Shown piece by piece: positions 47,515-56,673 of a DNA stretch of 64,000 nt. A program made the position numbers and the translations under genes. Where the stretch lies: NCBI RefSeq assembly GCF_030704825.1, contig NZ_JAUYNX010000022.1:109594-173593 (forward strand), in the 5' to 3' direction. The notes under the pieces are model-generated. The model worked only from the letters and a program-made list of their open reading frames with translations, searched no databases and had not been told where the DNA came from. The stretch is from Brevundimonas sp. GTDB taxonomy: Bacteria > Pseudomonadota > Alphaproteobacteria > Caulobacterales > Caulobacteraceae. How positions within the stretch are numbered: position 1 is the stretch's first letter; every line of letters begins with the position of its first letter.

Positions 47515-49356
47515 ATGACCGGAAGCGCCCGCCGCCCGAATCGAGCCTGCGTCGTCGCCGCCCTCGCCCTGCTGGCGGCCGCCACGCCCGCCGCGGCCCA
47601 GGCCCAGGCCCAGGCCCCGGACCGGACCGGGCCGGACCCGCTCCAGCGGCTGCGCGACCGGCCGGTCGAGGACGAGGTCGTCTATTTTTTGCTGCCCGAC
47701 CGGTTCGCCAACGGCGACTCCGCCAACGATCGCGGCGGCCTGGCCGGCGATCGACTGGCCACCGGCTATGACCCGACCGATCCCGGCTTCTACCACGGCG
47801 GCGACCTGCGTGGCCTGACCGGGCGGCTCGACTACATCCAGGGGCTGGGCGCCACCGCCCTGTGGATCGCGCCGGTGTTCGTCAACAAGGTGGTGCAGGG
47901 ACCGCCTGGCCAGGAGAGCGCGGCCTACCACGGCTACTGGATCACCGACTTCACCCGCGTCGACCCGCACCTGGGAACCAACGACGACTTCCGCGCCCTG
48001 GTCGACGCCGCCCACGCCCGCGGAATGAAGGTCTATCTGGACATCGTCATCAACCACACCGCCGACGTCGTCCAGTACCGCGAATGCCCGGACAACAACT
48101 GCGGCTACCGGTGGAAGGCCGACTATCCGTACCAGCGCCGCGGCGGCCCGGGCGGCGAGCCGATCAACGACGGTTTCACCGGCGAACCCGGCGACGACTT
48201 CGCCCTGCTGACCCGCCCGGACTATGCGTACAGCCCTTGGGTCCCGGCCGGCGAGGAGACGGTCAAGGCCCCCGCCTGGCTCAACGAGGTCGGCCTGTAC
48301 CACAATCGCGGCAACAGCGCCTGGCACGGCGAAAGCGCCCTGGACGGCGACTTCTCCGGTCTCGACGACGTGATGACCGAACATCCCCGCGTGGTGCAGG
48401 GCTTCATCGACGTCTACGGATCCTGGATCGAGGACTACGGCATCGACGGCTTCCGCATCGACACCGCCCGGCACGTCAATCCCGAATTCTGGCGGGCCTT
48501 CGTCCCCGCCATCCTCGAGCGCGCCCGCGCCGCCGGCATTCCGAACTTCCACATCTTCGGCGAGGTCTACGGCTTCGAGCCCGCCGAACTGGCCCGCTAC
48601 ACCCGGGTGGACGGCCTGCCGACCGTTCTGGACTTCGCCTGGCAGCGCGCGGTCCAGGAGGCGACCGCCGGCTCCCTCGGGCCTGACCGCATCGCCCGGG
48701 TGATCCACGCCGACCCCGTCTATGAGGGCGGCGAGGCGACCGCCCGCCGGCTGCCGACCTTCACCGGCAACCACGACATGGGCCGGATCGGCCATCTGAT
48801 CCTGAAGGAGCGGCCCGACATTTCCGACGCCGAGCTTCTGGGTCGCGCCGCCCTGGCCCACGCCCTGCTGCTGCTGGGGCGGGGCGTGCCGGTGATCTAC
48901 TATGGCGACGAACAGGGCTTCACCGGCGACGGCGACGACCGCCGCGCGCGTCAGGACATGTTCCAGACCCGCACCGCCTCCTATGCTGACGACCGCCGCA
49001 TCGGTTCGGCCGGCGGCCCGTTCGACGTCGAGGCCGACATGTACCGCCGTATCGCCGACATGACCCGGGTCCGCGCCGCCGACGCCCGACTGCGCCGCGG
49101 CCGCGTCGTCGTCCGCGCGGCCGACCAGACCCCCGGAATCCTCGCCATCTCCCGTCTCGATGATGACGGCGAAACCCTGGTGGTGTTCAACACCTCGACC
49201 GCGCCGCGCGACGTCAACATCCAGGTCGAGACCGGCTCCGCCGAATGGCGCGCCCTGCTCGGCCGGTGCCCCGCCCGCGCCGCCGCGCCCGGCTCCATTT
49301 CCGTTTCCGCGCCCGCCCTGGGCTATCTTGTCTGCGTATCCGAAAGACCAGCGTGA
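47515..49356 (+). CDS. Secreted GH13 alpha-amylase/cyclomaltodextrinase-like enzyme
   Basis: A 613-residue protein with a signal peptide (RACVVAALALLAAATPAAAQA). The GH13 regions are DIVINHT (I), GFRIDTARH with nucleophile Asp316 (II), FGEVYG with acid/base Glu350 (III) and FTGNHD with Asp421 (IV). VYFLLPDRFANGD at the start resembles the CGTase/alpha-amylase subgroup found in Gram-negative maltodextrin loci. It probably cuts imported or surface-exposed starch fragments in the periplasm. GAGGAA precedes the ATG. It is followed by an alpha-glucosidase with GTGA overlap. Confidence 0.92.
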   Translation: MTGSARRPNRACVVAALALLAAATPAAAQAQAQAPDRTGPDPLQRLRDRPVEDEVVYFLLPDRFANGDSANDRGGLAGDRLATGYDPTDPGFYHGGDLRGLTGRLDYIQGLGATALWIAPVFVNKVVQGPPGQESAAYHGYWITDFTRVDPHLGTNDDFRALVDAAHARGMKVYLDIVINHTADVVQYRECPDNNCGYRWKADYPYQRRGGPGGEPINDGFTGEPGDDFALLTRPDYAYSPWVPAGEETVKAPAWLNEVGLYHNRGNSAWHGESALDGDFSGLDDVMTEHPRVVQGFIDVYGSWIEDYGIDGFRIDTARHVNPEFWRAFVPAILERARAAGIPNFHIFGEVYGFEPAELARYTRVDGLPTVLDFAWQRAVQEATAGSLGPDRIARVIHADPVYEGGEATARRLPTFTGNHDMGRIGHLILKERPDISDAELLGRAALAHALLLLGRGVPVIYYGDEQGFTGDGDDRRARQDMFQTRTASYADDRRIGSAGGPFDVEADMYRRIADMTRVRAADARLRRGRVVVRAADQTPGILAISRLDDDGETLVVFNTSTAPRDVNIQVETGSAEWRALLGRCPARAAAPGSISVSAPALGYLVCVSERPA

Positions 49357-50978
49357 CCGCCCAGATTCTCGAACACCCGACCGCCCTGCCCGACGCCGCC
49401 GACTGGTGGCGCGGCGCCGTCATCTATCAGGTCTATCCGCGCAGTTTCGCCGACACCGACGGCGACGGCGTCGGCGACCTGGCGGGCATAACGGCGCATC
49501 TCGAGCACATCGCCTCCCTGGGGGTGGACGCGGTCTGGCTGAGCCCCTTCTTCACCTCGCCGATGAAGGATTTCGGCTATGACGTCGCCGACTACTGCGA
49601 CGTCGATCCGATCTTCGGCACGCTGGCCGACTTCGACCGCCTGATCGAAAAGGCCCACCGCCTCGGCCTGCGGATCATCACCGACCTGGTTTTCGCCCAC
49701 ACCTCGGACCAGCACGCCTGGTTCCGCGAAAGCCGCCAGTCGCGCACCAATCCAAAGGCCGACTGGTTCGTCTGGGCCGACGCGAAGCCCGACGGCGCGC
49801 CGCCGTCCAACTGGCAGTCGGTGTTCGGCGGCCCGGCATGGACCTGGGACGCCCGCCGCGGCCAGTACTACATGCACAATTTCCTGCCGGAGCAGCCGCA
49901 GCTGAACCTGCACAATCCCGACGTCCAGGACGCCCTTCTGGACGCCGCCCGCTTCTGGCTGGACCGCGGCGTCGACGGCTTCCGCTTCGACGCCATCAAC
50001 TTCTCGATGCACGACCCGAAGCTGACCGACAATCCGCCCCTGCCGCCCGGCGGCAAGCGCACCCGGCCGTTCGACTTCCAGGACAAGGTGCACAACCAGT
50101 CCCAGCCCGGCATCGTCGACTTCCTCGCCCGCGTCCGCGCCCTGACCGACAGCTACGGCGGCCGCTTCAGCGTGGCCGAGGTCGGCGGCGACCACGCCGA
50201 GCGCGAGATGCAGGCCTTCACCCGGGGCGACGACCATCTGAACAGCGCCTACGGCTTCCTCTACCTCTACGCCCCGACGCTGGAACGCCAGCTGGTGCGC
50301 GAAGGGGCCGAGGCCTGGCACGGGCGCGACGGACAGGGCTGGCCGTCCTGGACCTTCTCCAACCATGACGCCCCGCGCGCCATCTCGCGCTGGGCCGGCG
50401 GCCGCGACCTCCGGGCCTTCGCCGGGATGGCCATGCTGCTGCTGATGACCCTGCGCGGCAACGTCTTCATCTACCAGGGCGAGGAGCTGGCCCTGCCGCA
50501 GGCCGAGGTGCCGTTCGAGCGGCTGGCCGATCCCGAGGCCATCGCCAACTGGCCCCAGACCCTCGGCCGCGACGGCGCCCGCACCCCCATTCCGTGGACG
50601 GAGCATCTGCCCCATGCCGGCTTCTCGACCGCCGAGCCGTGGCTGCCCGTCGACCCCCGCCACGTCCCCCTGGCCGTCGACCGGCAGGAGCGCGATCCGT
50701 CCTCCATGCTGCACGCCACGCGCCGACTGGTCGCCTTCCGCAAGGCGCATCCGGCCCTGACGCTGGGCGAGATGACGCTGCTGGACCGCAACGACGATCT
50801 GCTGGCGTTCGAGCGCGTCCACGACGGCGAACGTCTGGTCTGCGTCTTCAACCTCGGCTTCGAGCCCGTGGTCTGGTCCCTGCCGGAGGGTTGCCAGGTC
50901 ATCGAGGCGGTCAATCTCGACGCGTCACGGCCCGGCGTGCTGCCGCCCATGGCCGGACTGGTCCTGGCCCCCGCATGA
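49353..50978 (+). CDS. GH13 alpha-glucosidase (oligo-1,6/alpha-1,4-glucosidase type)
   Basis: A 541-residue enzyme without a signal peptide. WWRGAVIYQVYPRSFAD opens the barrel. Catalytic residues are Asp213 in GFRFDAINF, Glu276 in VAEVGGD and Asp339 in SNHDAPR. VDAVWLSPFFTSPMKDFGYDV is typical of the GH13_23/31 alpha-glucosidases common in alphaproteobacteria. It most likely hydrolyses maltooligosaccharides to glucose in the cytoplasm. The GTG start overlaps the amylase stop by four bases. Its stop is only two bases from the convergent LacI gene. Confidence 0.93.
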   Translation: MTAQILEHPTALPDAADWWRGAVIYQVYPRSFADTDGDGVGDLAGITAHLEHIASLGVDAVWLSPFFTSPMKDFGYDVADYCDVDPIFGTLADFDRLIEKAHRLGLRIITDLVFAHTSDQHAWFRESRQSRTNPKADWFVWADAKPDGAPPSNWQSVFGGPAWTWDARRGQYYMHNFLPEQPQLNLHNPDVQDALLDAARFWLDRGVDGFRFDAINFSMHDPKLTDNPPLPPGGKRTRPFDFQDKVHNQSQPGIVDFLARVRALTDSYGGRFSVAEVGGDHAEREMQAFTRGDDHLNSAYGFLYLYAPTLERQLVREGAEAWHGRDGQGWPSWTFSNHDAPRAISRWAGGRDLRAFAGMAMLLLMTLRGNVFIYQGEELALPQAEVPFERLADPEAIANWPQTLGRDGARTPIPWTEHLPHAGFSTAEPWLPVDPRHVPLAVDRQERDPSSMLHATRRLVAFRKAHPALTLGEMTLLDRNDDLLAFERVHDGERLVCVFNLGFEPVVWSLPEGCQVIEAVNLDASRPGVLPPMAGLVLAPA

Positions 50979-50980
50979 CC

Positions 50981-51994
50981 TCAGCCGCCGCAGCTCTCGC
51001 GCACGATCAGGTCGGTGGGGATCCGCTCCGACCGGCCGACCGAGTCGCCGGGGTTGTCGAGCAGCTTGGACACCAGCAGCCGCCCCGCCTTCATCGTGTC
51101 CTGGGCGATGGTCGACAGGGCGGGCCGGCTGTAGCGGCTGAAGGGCACATTGTCGAAACCGATGACGGAGACGTCCTCGGGCACCCGCAGCCCCGCGTGC
51201 AGCAGGGCCCGCACGGCGCCCAGGGCGATCTGGTCCGAGGCGCAGACGACGCCGTCGAACTTCACCCCGCGCCGGATCAGGCTGTCGACCGAGGCCTCGG
51301 CCGACTCCACCTCGAAATGGGCCTCCATGATCAGATCCGGGTCGACCTCGATTCCCGATTTGGCGAGCGCTTCCAGATAGCCGCGATGGCGCTGCATGGC
51401 CTCGGGCGGATCCAGGTCGCCGAGGAAGACGATGCGTTTGCGGCCCAGCCGCGCCAGATGCAGGGTCGCGCGCCGGCCCCCGGCCAGGTTGTCCGACCCC
51501 ACCGAGCAATAGGCCTGGTCCGGCATCTGGGCGCCCCAGACCACGAACCGCCCCTCGGTCTCGGCCAGCCGGTTCAGGCTCTGGTGCAGGGTGCTCTGAC
51601 CGAGGAAGATCACCCCGTCCGCCCGGCTGGTGTTCATCGCCGCCGACAGGTCGTCGTAGGACGTCGGCGAGAAATGGCTCATGATCACGTCGCAGCCGCG
51701 CTCGCGCGCCGCCTCGCCGACGCCGGCCAGCAGTTCGAGGAAGAAGGGGTCGCTCAGCCGGCCCTCCCGGCCCTGCGGTCGCGGCGTCACCAGGGCGATC
51801 ACCCCGTCGGCGCCGATCGGACCGGCGGGCATGTAGCGGCGGAAGGGATAGTCGTGTTCGCGCGCCAGCTTCCAGATCAACTGCTTGGTGCGCGCATTGA
51901 CCGCCGGGCTGTCGTTCAGCGCCCGCGACGCCGTCGAGATCGACACCCCCGCCAGTTTGGCCAGGTCTTCCAGACGGGTGTTGCGGCGGCTCAA
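50981..51994 (-). CDS. LacI-family transcriptional regulator
   Basis: A 337-residue regulator. The N-terminal helix-turn-helix is TRLEDLAKLAGVSISTASRALN, followed by the hinge and a periplasmic-binding-like sensor domain (GVIFLGQST, VVWGAQMPD, FDGVVCASDQIALGA, SVIGFDNVPFSRY). The TTG at 51994 is the first possible start, with CGGAG seven bases upstream. Position inside the maltodextrin locus makes it the likely local repressor, responding to a sugar such as maltose or a glucoside. Candidate sites are at 47230-47514 and 52028-52038. Confidence 0.92.
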   Translation of the reverse strand: MSRRNTRLEDLAKLAGVSISTASRALNDSPAVNARTKQLIWKLAREHDYPFRRYMPAGPIGADGVIALVTPRPQGREGRLSDPFFLELLAGVGEAARERGCDVIMSHFSPTSYDDLSAAMNTSRADGVIFLGQSTLHQSLNRLAETEGRFVVWGAQMPDQAYCSVGSDNLAGGRRATLHLARLGRKRIVFLGDLDPPEAMQRHRGYLEALAKSGIEVDPDLIMEAHFEVESAEASVDSLIRRGVKFDGVVCASDQIALGAVRALLHAGLRVPEDVSVIGFDNVPFSRYSRPALSTIAQDTMKAGRLLVSKLLDNPGDSVGRSERIPTDLIVRESCGG

Positions 51995-52027
51995 GCGCGG
52001 ACTCCGGACCGATCTCTGTCTGCAAAA

Positions 52028-52038
52028 TTTGCCGCAAA
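52028..52038. promoter_or_regulatory. Candidate LacI-type operator between lacI-family gene and GH97 gene
   Basis: TTTGCCGCAAA is a palindrome with five-base arms around a central C, 33 bases from the regulator start and 63 bases from the GH97 start. The half-site resembles the TGCAAA elements before the amylase gene, as expected if one regulator controls both and itself. Confidence 0.45.
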
Positions 52039-52101
52039 CCTTGCGTGTTCTGCGCCGCCGCGGCCACGCTTGGCAAGCCCTGTTCCGTGGAGTTTCCGTC
52101 G

Positions 52102-54192
52102 ATGCTGACCCGCCGCTTCCTCATCTCGACCACGGCCCTCGTGGCCGTTCTTCCGGGCGTCGCCCAAGCCCGGGACGTGGCCCAGGACGTGGCCCAGGCG
52201 CCCGCCCCCGGAACCGCCGCCGCCCGCGCCTCCTCGCCCGACGGCGTCCTCACGGTCGAGGTCGCGGTGAACGGCGAAGGCCGCGCCGACTACAGCGTAA
52301 GCCGCCTCGGCCGCCCGGTCGTCGCCCCGTCGCGCCTCGGCTTCCTGCTGACCGACGCCCCCAAGCTGGAGCGCAATTTCGCCGTCACGGCCGACGCCCC
52401 GACCAGCCACGACGACACCTGGGAGCAGCCGTGGGGCGAGCGGCGCTTCATCCGCAATCGCTACACCCGGCTGCGCGTCCACCTGACCGAGAAGGGCGGC
52501 CTCGGGCGCCGGATCGACGTCGTCTTCCGCCTGTATGACGACGGGATAGGCTTCCGCTACGAATTCCCCGACCAGCCCAATCTGAAGGCCGTGAAGATCG
52601 GCGACGAGCTGACGGAGTTCGCCGTGGTCGATTCCGGCACGGCCTGGTGGATCCCGGCCTTCGAGTGGAACCGTGAGGAATACCTCTACAACCGCACCCC
52701 GATCGATGCGGTGGGCGTGGCCCAGACGCCGCTGACCGTCCGCACCGACGACGGCCTGCACGTCTCGATCCATGAGGCGGCGCTGATCGACTATTCGGGC
52801 ATGAACCTGCGCCGGGTCGAGGGCGGACGGTTCAAGGCGGCCCTGACGCCCGGCCTGTCCAATGCGGCGGTCGAGCTGACCACGCCCTTCACCACCCCGT
52901 GGCGTACGCTGCAGATCTCGGACACCGCCGCGGGCCTGGTCGAATCCAGCCTGATCCTGAACCTCAACGAGCCCAACAGGCTGGGCGACGTCAGCTGGTT
53001 CAAGCCGATGAAATACGTCGGCATCTGGTGGGAGATGCACCTCGACCTGAAGACCTGGAACTCCGGCCCGAAGCATGGCGCGACTACCGAAAACGCCATC
53101 AAACACATCGATTTCGCGGCCGAACACGGCTTCGGCGGGGTGCTGATCGAGGGCTGGAACGTCGGCTGGGACGGCGAATGGTTCGGGACCGGCTGGAACT
53201 ACAGCTTCACCCAGGCCTATCCCGATTTCGACATCGAACGCGTCGCCGCCTACGCGCGGCAAAAGGGGGTCGAGATCATCGGCCACCACGAGACCGGCGG
53301 CAACGGCTTCCACTACGAACAGCAGCTGGACGCCGCCTTCGCCCAGATGCAGCGATTCGGCTGGCATTCGGTCAAGACCGGCTATGTCGCCGACGCCGCC
53401 GGCGCCCGGGTGCGCGGCCCCGACGGCCAGCCGCGCCTGGCCTGGCACGAGAGCCAGCCGATGGCGCAACACCACCTGCGCGTCGTCGAAACCGCCGCGA
53501 AATACCAGGTCGCGGTCAACGCCCACGAACCGTTCAAGGACACCGGCCTGCGCCGCACCTTCCCCAACATGATCTCCCGCGAGGGCGCGCGCGGCATGGA
53601 GTTCAGCGCCTGGGGCCAGCCCGGCAACCCGCCCGAGCACGAGGCCAACCTGGTCTTCACCCGCCTGCTGGCCGGGCCGATGGACTACACCCCGGGCATC
53701 TTCGGCATGCAGACCCGCGCGCCCGACGGGATCGCCACCACCTGGGCCAAGCAGCTGGCGCTCTATGTGACGATCTACAGCCCCATCGTCATGGCCGCCG
53801 ACCTGCTGGAGAACTACGAGGCCAATCCGGGCCCCTTCCAGTTCATCAAGGACGTGGTGACCGACTGGTCCGACACCCGCGTCCTGAACGGCGAGATCGG
53901 GGACTTCGTCACCATCGCCCGCAAGGACCGGAACTCCGACCAATGGTTCCTCGGCGCCATGACGGACGAGCACCCGCGGGTGCTGGAAGCCTCCCTGTCC
54001 TTCCTCGATCCGGGCCGCCGCTACCGCGCCGAAATCTACCGCGACGCCGCTGACGCCCACTGGAAGACCAACCGCGAGGCCATCGTCATCGAGGCCCGCG
54101 AGGTCACAGCCGCCGACACCCTGAGCCTGCGTCTCGCCCCCGGCGGCGGCCAGGCCATCCGCTTCGTCCCGTCGGGGAGGGCCCGCCGTTGA
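52102..54192 (+). CDS. GH97 alpha-glucosidase (SusB-like)
   Basis: A 696-residue glycoside hydrolase. The N-terminus TRRFLISTTALVAVLPG is a signal peptide with a twin-arginine-like start. A beta-sandwich domain (SPDGVLTVEVAV, LGFLLTD) precedes the catalytic barrel, with FKPMKYVGIWWEMH, LIEGWNVGWDG, IIGHHETGGNG, VNAHEPFKDTG and GMEFSAWG. The glutamates in HHETGG, AHEPF and MEFSAWG match the inverting SusB-type set, so an inverting alpha-glucosidase is expected. It acts in the periplasm on maltooligosaccharides. The following MFS gene overlaps its stop by four bases. Confidence 0.93.
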   Translation: MLTRRFLISTTALVAVLPGVAQARDVAQDVAQAPAPGTAAARASSPDGVLTVEVAVNGEGRADYSVSRLGRPVVAPSRLGFLLTDAPKLERNFAVTADAPTSHDDTWEQPWGERRFIRNRYTRLRVHLTEKGGLGRRIDVVFRLYDDGIGFRYEFPDQPNLKAVKIGDELTEFAVVDSGTAWWIPAFEWNREEYLYNRTPIDAVGVAQTPLTVRTDDGLHVSIHEAALIDYSGMNLRRVEGGRFKAALTPGLSNAAVELTTPFTTPWRTLQISDTAAGLVESSLILNLNEPNRLGDVSWFKPMKYVGIWWEMHLDLKTWNSGPKHGATTENAIKHIDFAAEHGFGGVLIEGWNVGWDGEWFGTGWNYSFTQAYPDFDIERVAAYARQKGVEIIGHHETGGNGFHYEQQLDAAFAQMQRFGWHSVKTGYVADAAGARVRGPDGQPRLAWHESQPMAQHHLRVVETAAKYQVAVNAHEPFKDTGLRRTFPNMISREGARGMEFSAWGQPGNPPEHEANLVFTRLLAGPMDYTPGIFGMQTRAPDGIATTWAKQLALYVTIYSPIVMAADLLENYEANPGPFQFIKDVVTDWSDTRVLNGEIGDFVTIARKDRNSDQWFLGAMTDEHPRVLEASLSFLDPGRRYRAEIYRDAADAHWKTNREAIVIEAREVTAADTLSLRLAPGGGQAIRFVPSGRARR

Positions 54193-55733
54193 CCATCGTC
54201 ACGCCCGAAGGGATCGCCCCCGGCGGCGCCCCGCCCCTGTCGGTCCGTCCCCGCCTCAGCGGCTGGGCGATCTGGAACATGTGCGTCGGCTTCTTCGGCA
54301 TCCAGATCGGTTTCGGCCTGCAGAACGCCAACACCAGCCGCATCTTCCAGACCCTGGGCGCCGAGGTCGACAGCCTCGCCATCCTCTGGATCGCCGCGCC
54401 CCTGACCGGGCTGCTGGTCCAGCCGGTGATCGGCTATTTCAGCGACCGCACCTGGACGCCCCTCGGTCGTCGTCGTCCCTACTTCCTGGTCGGCGCGATC
54501 CTGACCACCCTGGCGCTCGTCGTCATGCCGCATTCGCCGTGGCTCTGGATGGCCGCGTCGATGCTCTGGATCATGGACGCCTCGATCAACGTCACCATGG
54601 AGCCGTTCCGCGCCTTCGTCGGCGACAACCTGCCCGAGGAGCAGCGCACCGCCGGCTACGCCATGCAGAGCTTCTTCATCGGGGCCGGGGCGGTGTTCGC
54701 CTCCTGCCTGCCGTGGATCCTGACCGAGTGGTTCTCGGTCGCCGCCACCGCGCCCGGGGGCGTGGTGCCGATGGCGGTGCGCATCTCCTTCTACGTCGGC
54801 GCGGCCGCCCTGCTGGCCGCCGTCCTCTGGACCGTCTTCACCACCCGCGAATACAGCCCCGAACAGATCGACGCCTTCGAGTCCGCCCGCGACGCCGGCC
54901 ACGCGCCCGCCGCCGCCCGGTCGCGGACGGCCTGGTACGCGGGAGGTCTGCTCTGGGCCCTCGCCGGCGCCCTGGGCGTGGCCGCGGTCGGCGCGCTCCA
55001 GCTGCAGAAGGAGCTTTACGTTCTCGCCGGCTTCGTCCTCGCCTTCGGCCTGATGCAACTGGCCGTCGGGGCGCTCGCGGCGGCGGGACGCTCCAACGCC
55101 CTGACCGACATCATGGGCGACATCTTCGCCATGCCGAAGACCATGCAAGGCCTGGCCGTGGTCCAGTTCTTCAGCTGGTTCGCCCTGTTCTCCATGTGGA
55201 TCTACATGACCCCGGCCGTCACCGCCGTGCACTACGCCTCGCCCGATCCGACCTCGGCCGGCTACGGCGAGGGGGCCAACTGGGTCGGGGTGCTGATGGG
55301 CGTCTACAACGGCGTCGCCGCCCTGGCCGCCTTCCTGATCCCGGTCGTCGCCCACCGCATCGGCCTGCGCGGGGCCCATGCGGTCAACCTGACCCTTGGC
55401 GCCGCCGGCTTCCTCGGCGTCTTCCTGATCCGCGACCCGTCCCTGCTGTGGCTGCCGATGATCGGGGTCGGCTTCGCCTGGGCGTCGATCGTGTCGATGC
55501 CCTACGCCATCCTGTCGAACGCCGTGCCGGGCCGGAAAATGGGCGTCTACATGGGGGTCTTCAACATCTTCATCGTGGTGCCCCAGCTGGTCGCTGCGAC
55601 CATCTTCGGCGCCGTGCTCAAGGGCGTCTTCGGCGGCGACCCCATCTGGGCCCTGGTCCTCGGCGCGGCCAGCTTCCTGATCGCCGCCGGGGCCAGCCTG
55701 CTGGTGCCTGTTGCGAGGCCGGAGACGGCATGA
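54189..55733 (+). CDS. MFS sugar transporter, SUC/GPH-type (maltose/glucoside importer)
   Basis: A 514-residue protein with twelve hydrophobic segments. GFFGIQIGFGLQNAN and SDRTWTPLGRRRPYFLVGA match the sucrose/maltose-type MFS transporters (cytoplasmic RxGRRRP loop). A long central cytoplasmic loop lies around residues 225-255. Homologues in Caulobacterales and Xanthomonadales import maltose or sucrose beside TonB receptors. TTG 54189 overlaps the GH97 stop. It gives the locus a disaccharide importer in addition to the FucP-like transporter. Confidence 0.9.
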   Translation: MTIVTPEGIAPGGAPPLSVRPRLSGWAIWNMCVGFFGIQIGFGLQNANTSRIFQTLGAEVDSLAILWIAAPLTGLLVQPVIGYFSDRTWTPLGRRRPYFLVGAILTTLALVVMPHSPWLWMAASMLWIMDASINVTMEPFRAFVGDNLPEEQRTAGYAMQSFFIGAGAVFASCLPWILTEWFSVAATAPGGVVPMAVRISFYVGAAALLAAVLWTVFTTREYSPEQIDAFESARDAGHAPAAARSRTAWYAGGLLWALAGALGVAAVGALQLQKELYVLAGFVLAFGLMQLAVGALAAAGRSNALTDIMGDIFAMPKTMQGLAVVQFFSWFALFSMWIYMTPAVTAVHYASPDPTSAGYGEGANWVGVLMGVYNGVAALAAFLIPVVAHRIGLRGAHAVNLTLGAAGFLGVFLIRDPSLLWLPMIGVGFAWASIVSMPYAILSNAVPGRKMGVYMGVFNIFIVVPQLVAATIFGAVLKGVFGGDPIWALVLGAASFLIAAGASLLVPVARPETA

Positions 55734-56662
55734 GACTGGATCGCCGCGCCCTGCTGGCCGGGCTGTCGGCCCTCCCCCTGGCGGGGCCGGCCCGCGCCGA
55801 CGCCCCGACCCGGGGCCGGCTGGTCGAACACCCGGCCATGCCCTCGGCCCATGTCCAGCCGCGCGACGTCACCGTCTGGCTGCCGCCTGGCTACGACGCC
55901 TCGGACGCCCGCCATCCCGTCCTCTACATGCACGACGGCCAGAACCTGTTCGACGCCGCCCGCGCGCCCTACGGTGCCGAATGGGGCGTGGACGAGCACG
56001 TCGCCCGGCTCGGCGGCGACGGTCAGATCCGCGCGCCGATCGTGGTCGGGATCGGCAACACGCCGCTGCGCCTGCGCGAATACATTCCCGCCAACCTGAT
56101 CCGCGCCCTGCCCGATGACATGCGCGCCGACGTCCAGGCCATCTACGGCGGCGAGCCCCTGTCCGACGGCTATGTCCGCTTCCTCGTCGAGGAGCTGAAG
56201 CCGTTCATCGACGGCGCCTACCGCACCCGCCCGGACCGCGACGACACGGTGATCATGGGCAGCAGCATGGGCGGCCTGATCTCCCTCTACGCGCTCATGA
56301 AGCATCCCGGCGTCTTCGGAGCCGCCGGCTGCGTCTCGACCCACTGGCCCATCCGCATCGAGCAGCTGACGGAGCCGGCGGCCCTCGCCGCCTGGCGCGA
56401 CCGGCTCACCGAGGCCTGGACCGGCGTGGTCCGCGCCGACCTGCCGCCGCCCGGCGCGCACCGCCTCTATTTCGATCGCGGCGACGAAACCCTCGACCAA
56501 TTCTACGCCGTCTTTCAGACCCGCGTAGACGCCGCTATCCGCGCCGCCGGCTGGGGGCCCGACCGCTTCCGCTCGCTGGTCTTCCCCGGCGCGGAGCACA
56601 ACGAGAAGAGCTGGAACCAGCGTCTCGACGCCCCCCTCACCTTCCTGCTTCCCCCAGCCTGA
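55730..56662 (+). CDS. Alpha/beta-hydrolase esterase (Esterase D/Fes-like)
   Basis: A 310-residue secreted hydrolase: signal MRLDRRALLAGLSALPLAG, then DVTVWLPPGYD, VLYMHDGQNLFD, and the nucleophile elbow MGSSMGGLIS. The catalytic histidine is expected at the C-terminal AEHNEKSW. This is the putative-esterase family (IroE/Fes-related) that occurs in polysaccharide loci and may deacetylate or de-esterify sugars. The specific role in a starch locus is unclear. ATG overlaps the MFS stop (ATGA), so it is cotranscribed. Confidence 0.88.
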   Translation: MRLDRRALLAGLSALPLAGPARADAPTRGRLVEHPAMPSAHVQPRDVTVWLPPGYDASDARHPVLYMHDGQNLFDAARAPYGAEWGVDEHVARLGGDGQIRAPIVVGIGNTPLRLREYIPANLIRALPDDMRADVQAIYGGEPLSDGYVRFLVEELKPFIDGAYRTRPDRDDTVIMGSSMGGLISLYALMKHPGVFGAAGCVSTHWPIRIEQLTEPAALAAWRDRLTEAWTGVVRADLPPPGAHRLYFDRGDETLDQFYAVFQTRVDAAIRAAGWGPDRFRSLVFPGAEHNEKSWNQRLDAPLTFLLPPA

Positions 56663-56673
56663 CGAGTTCCCCC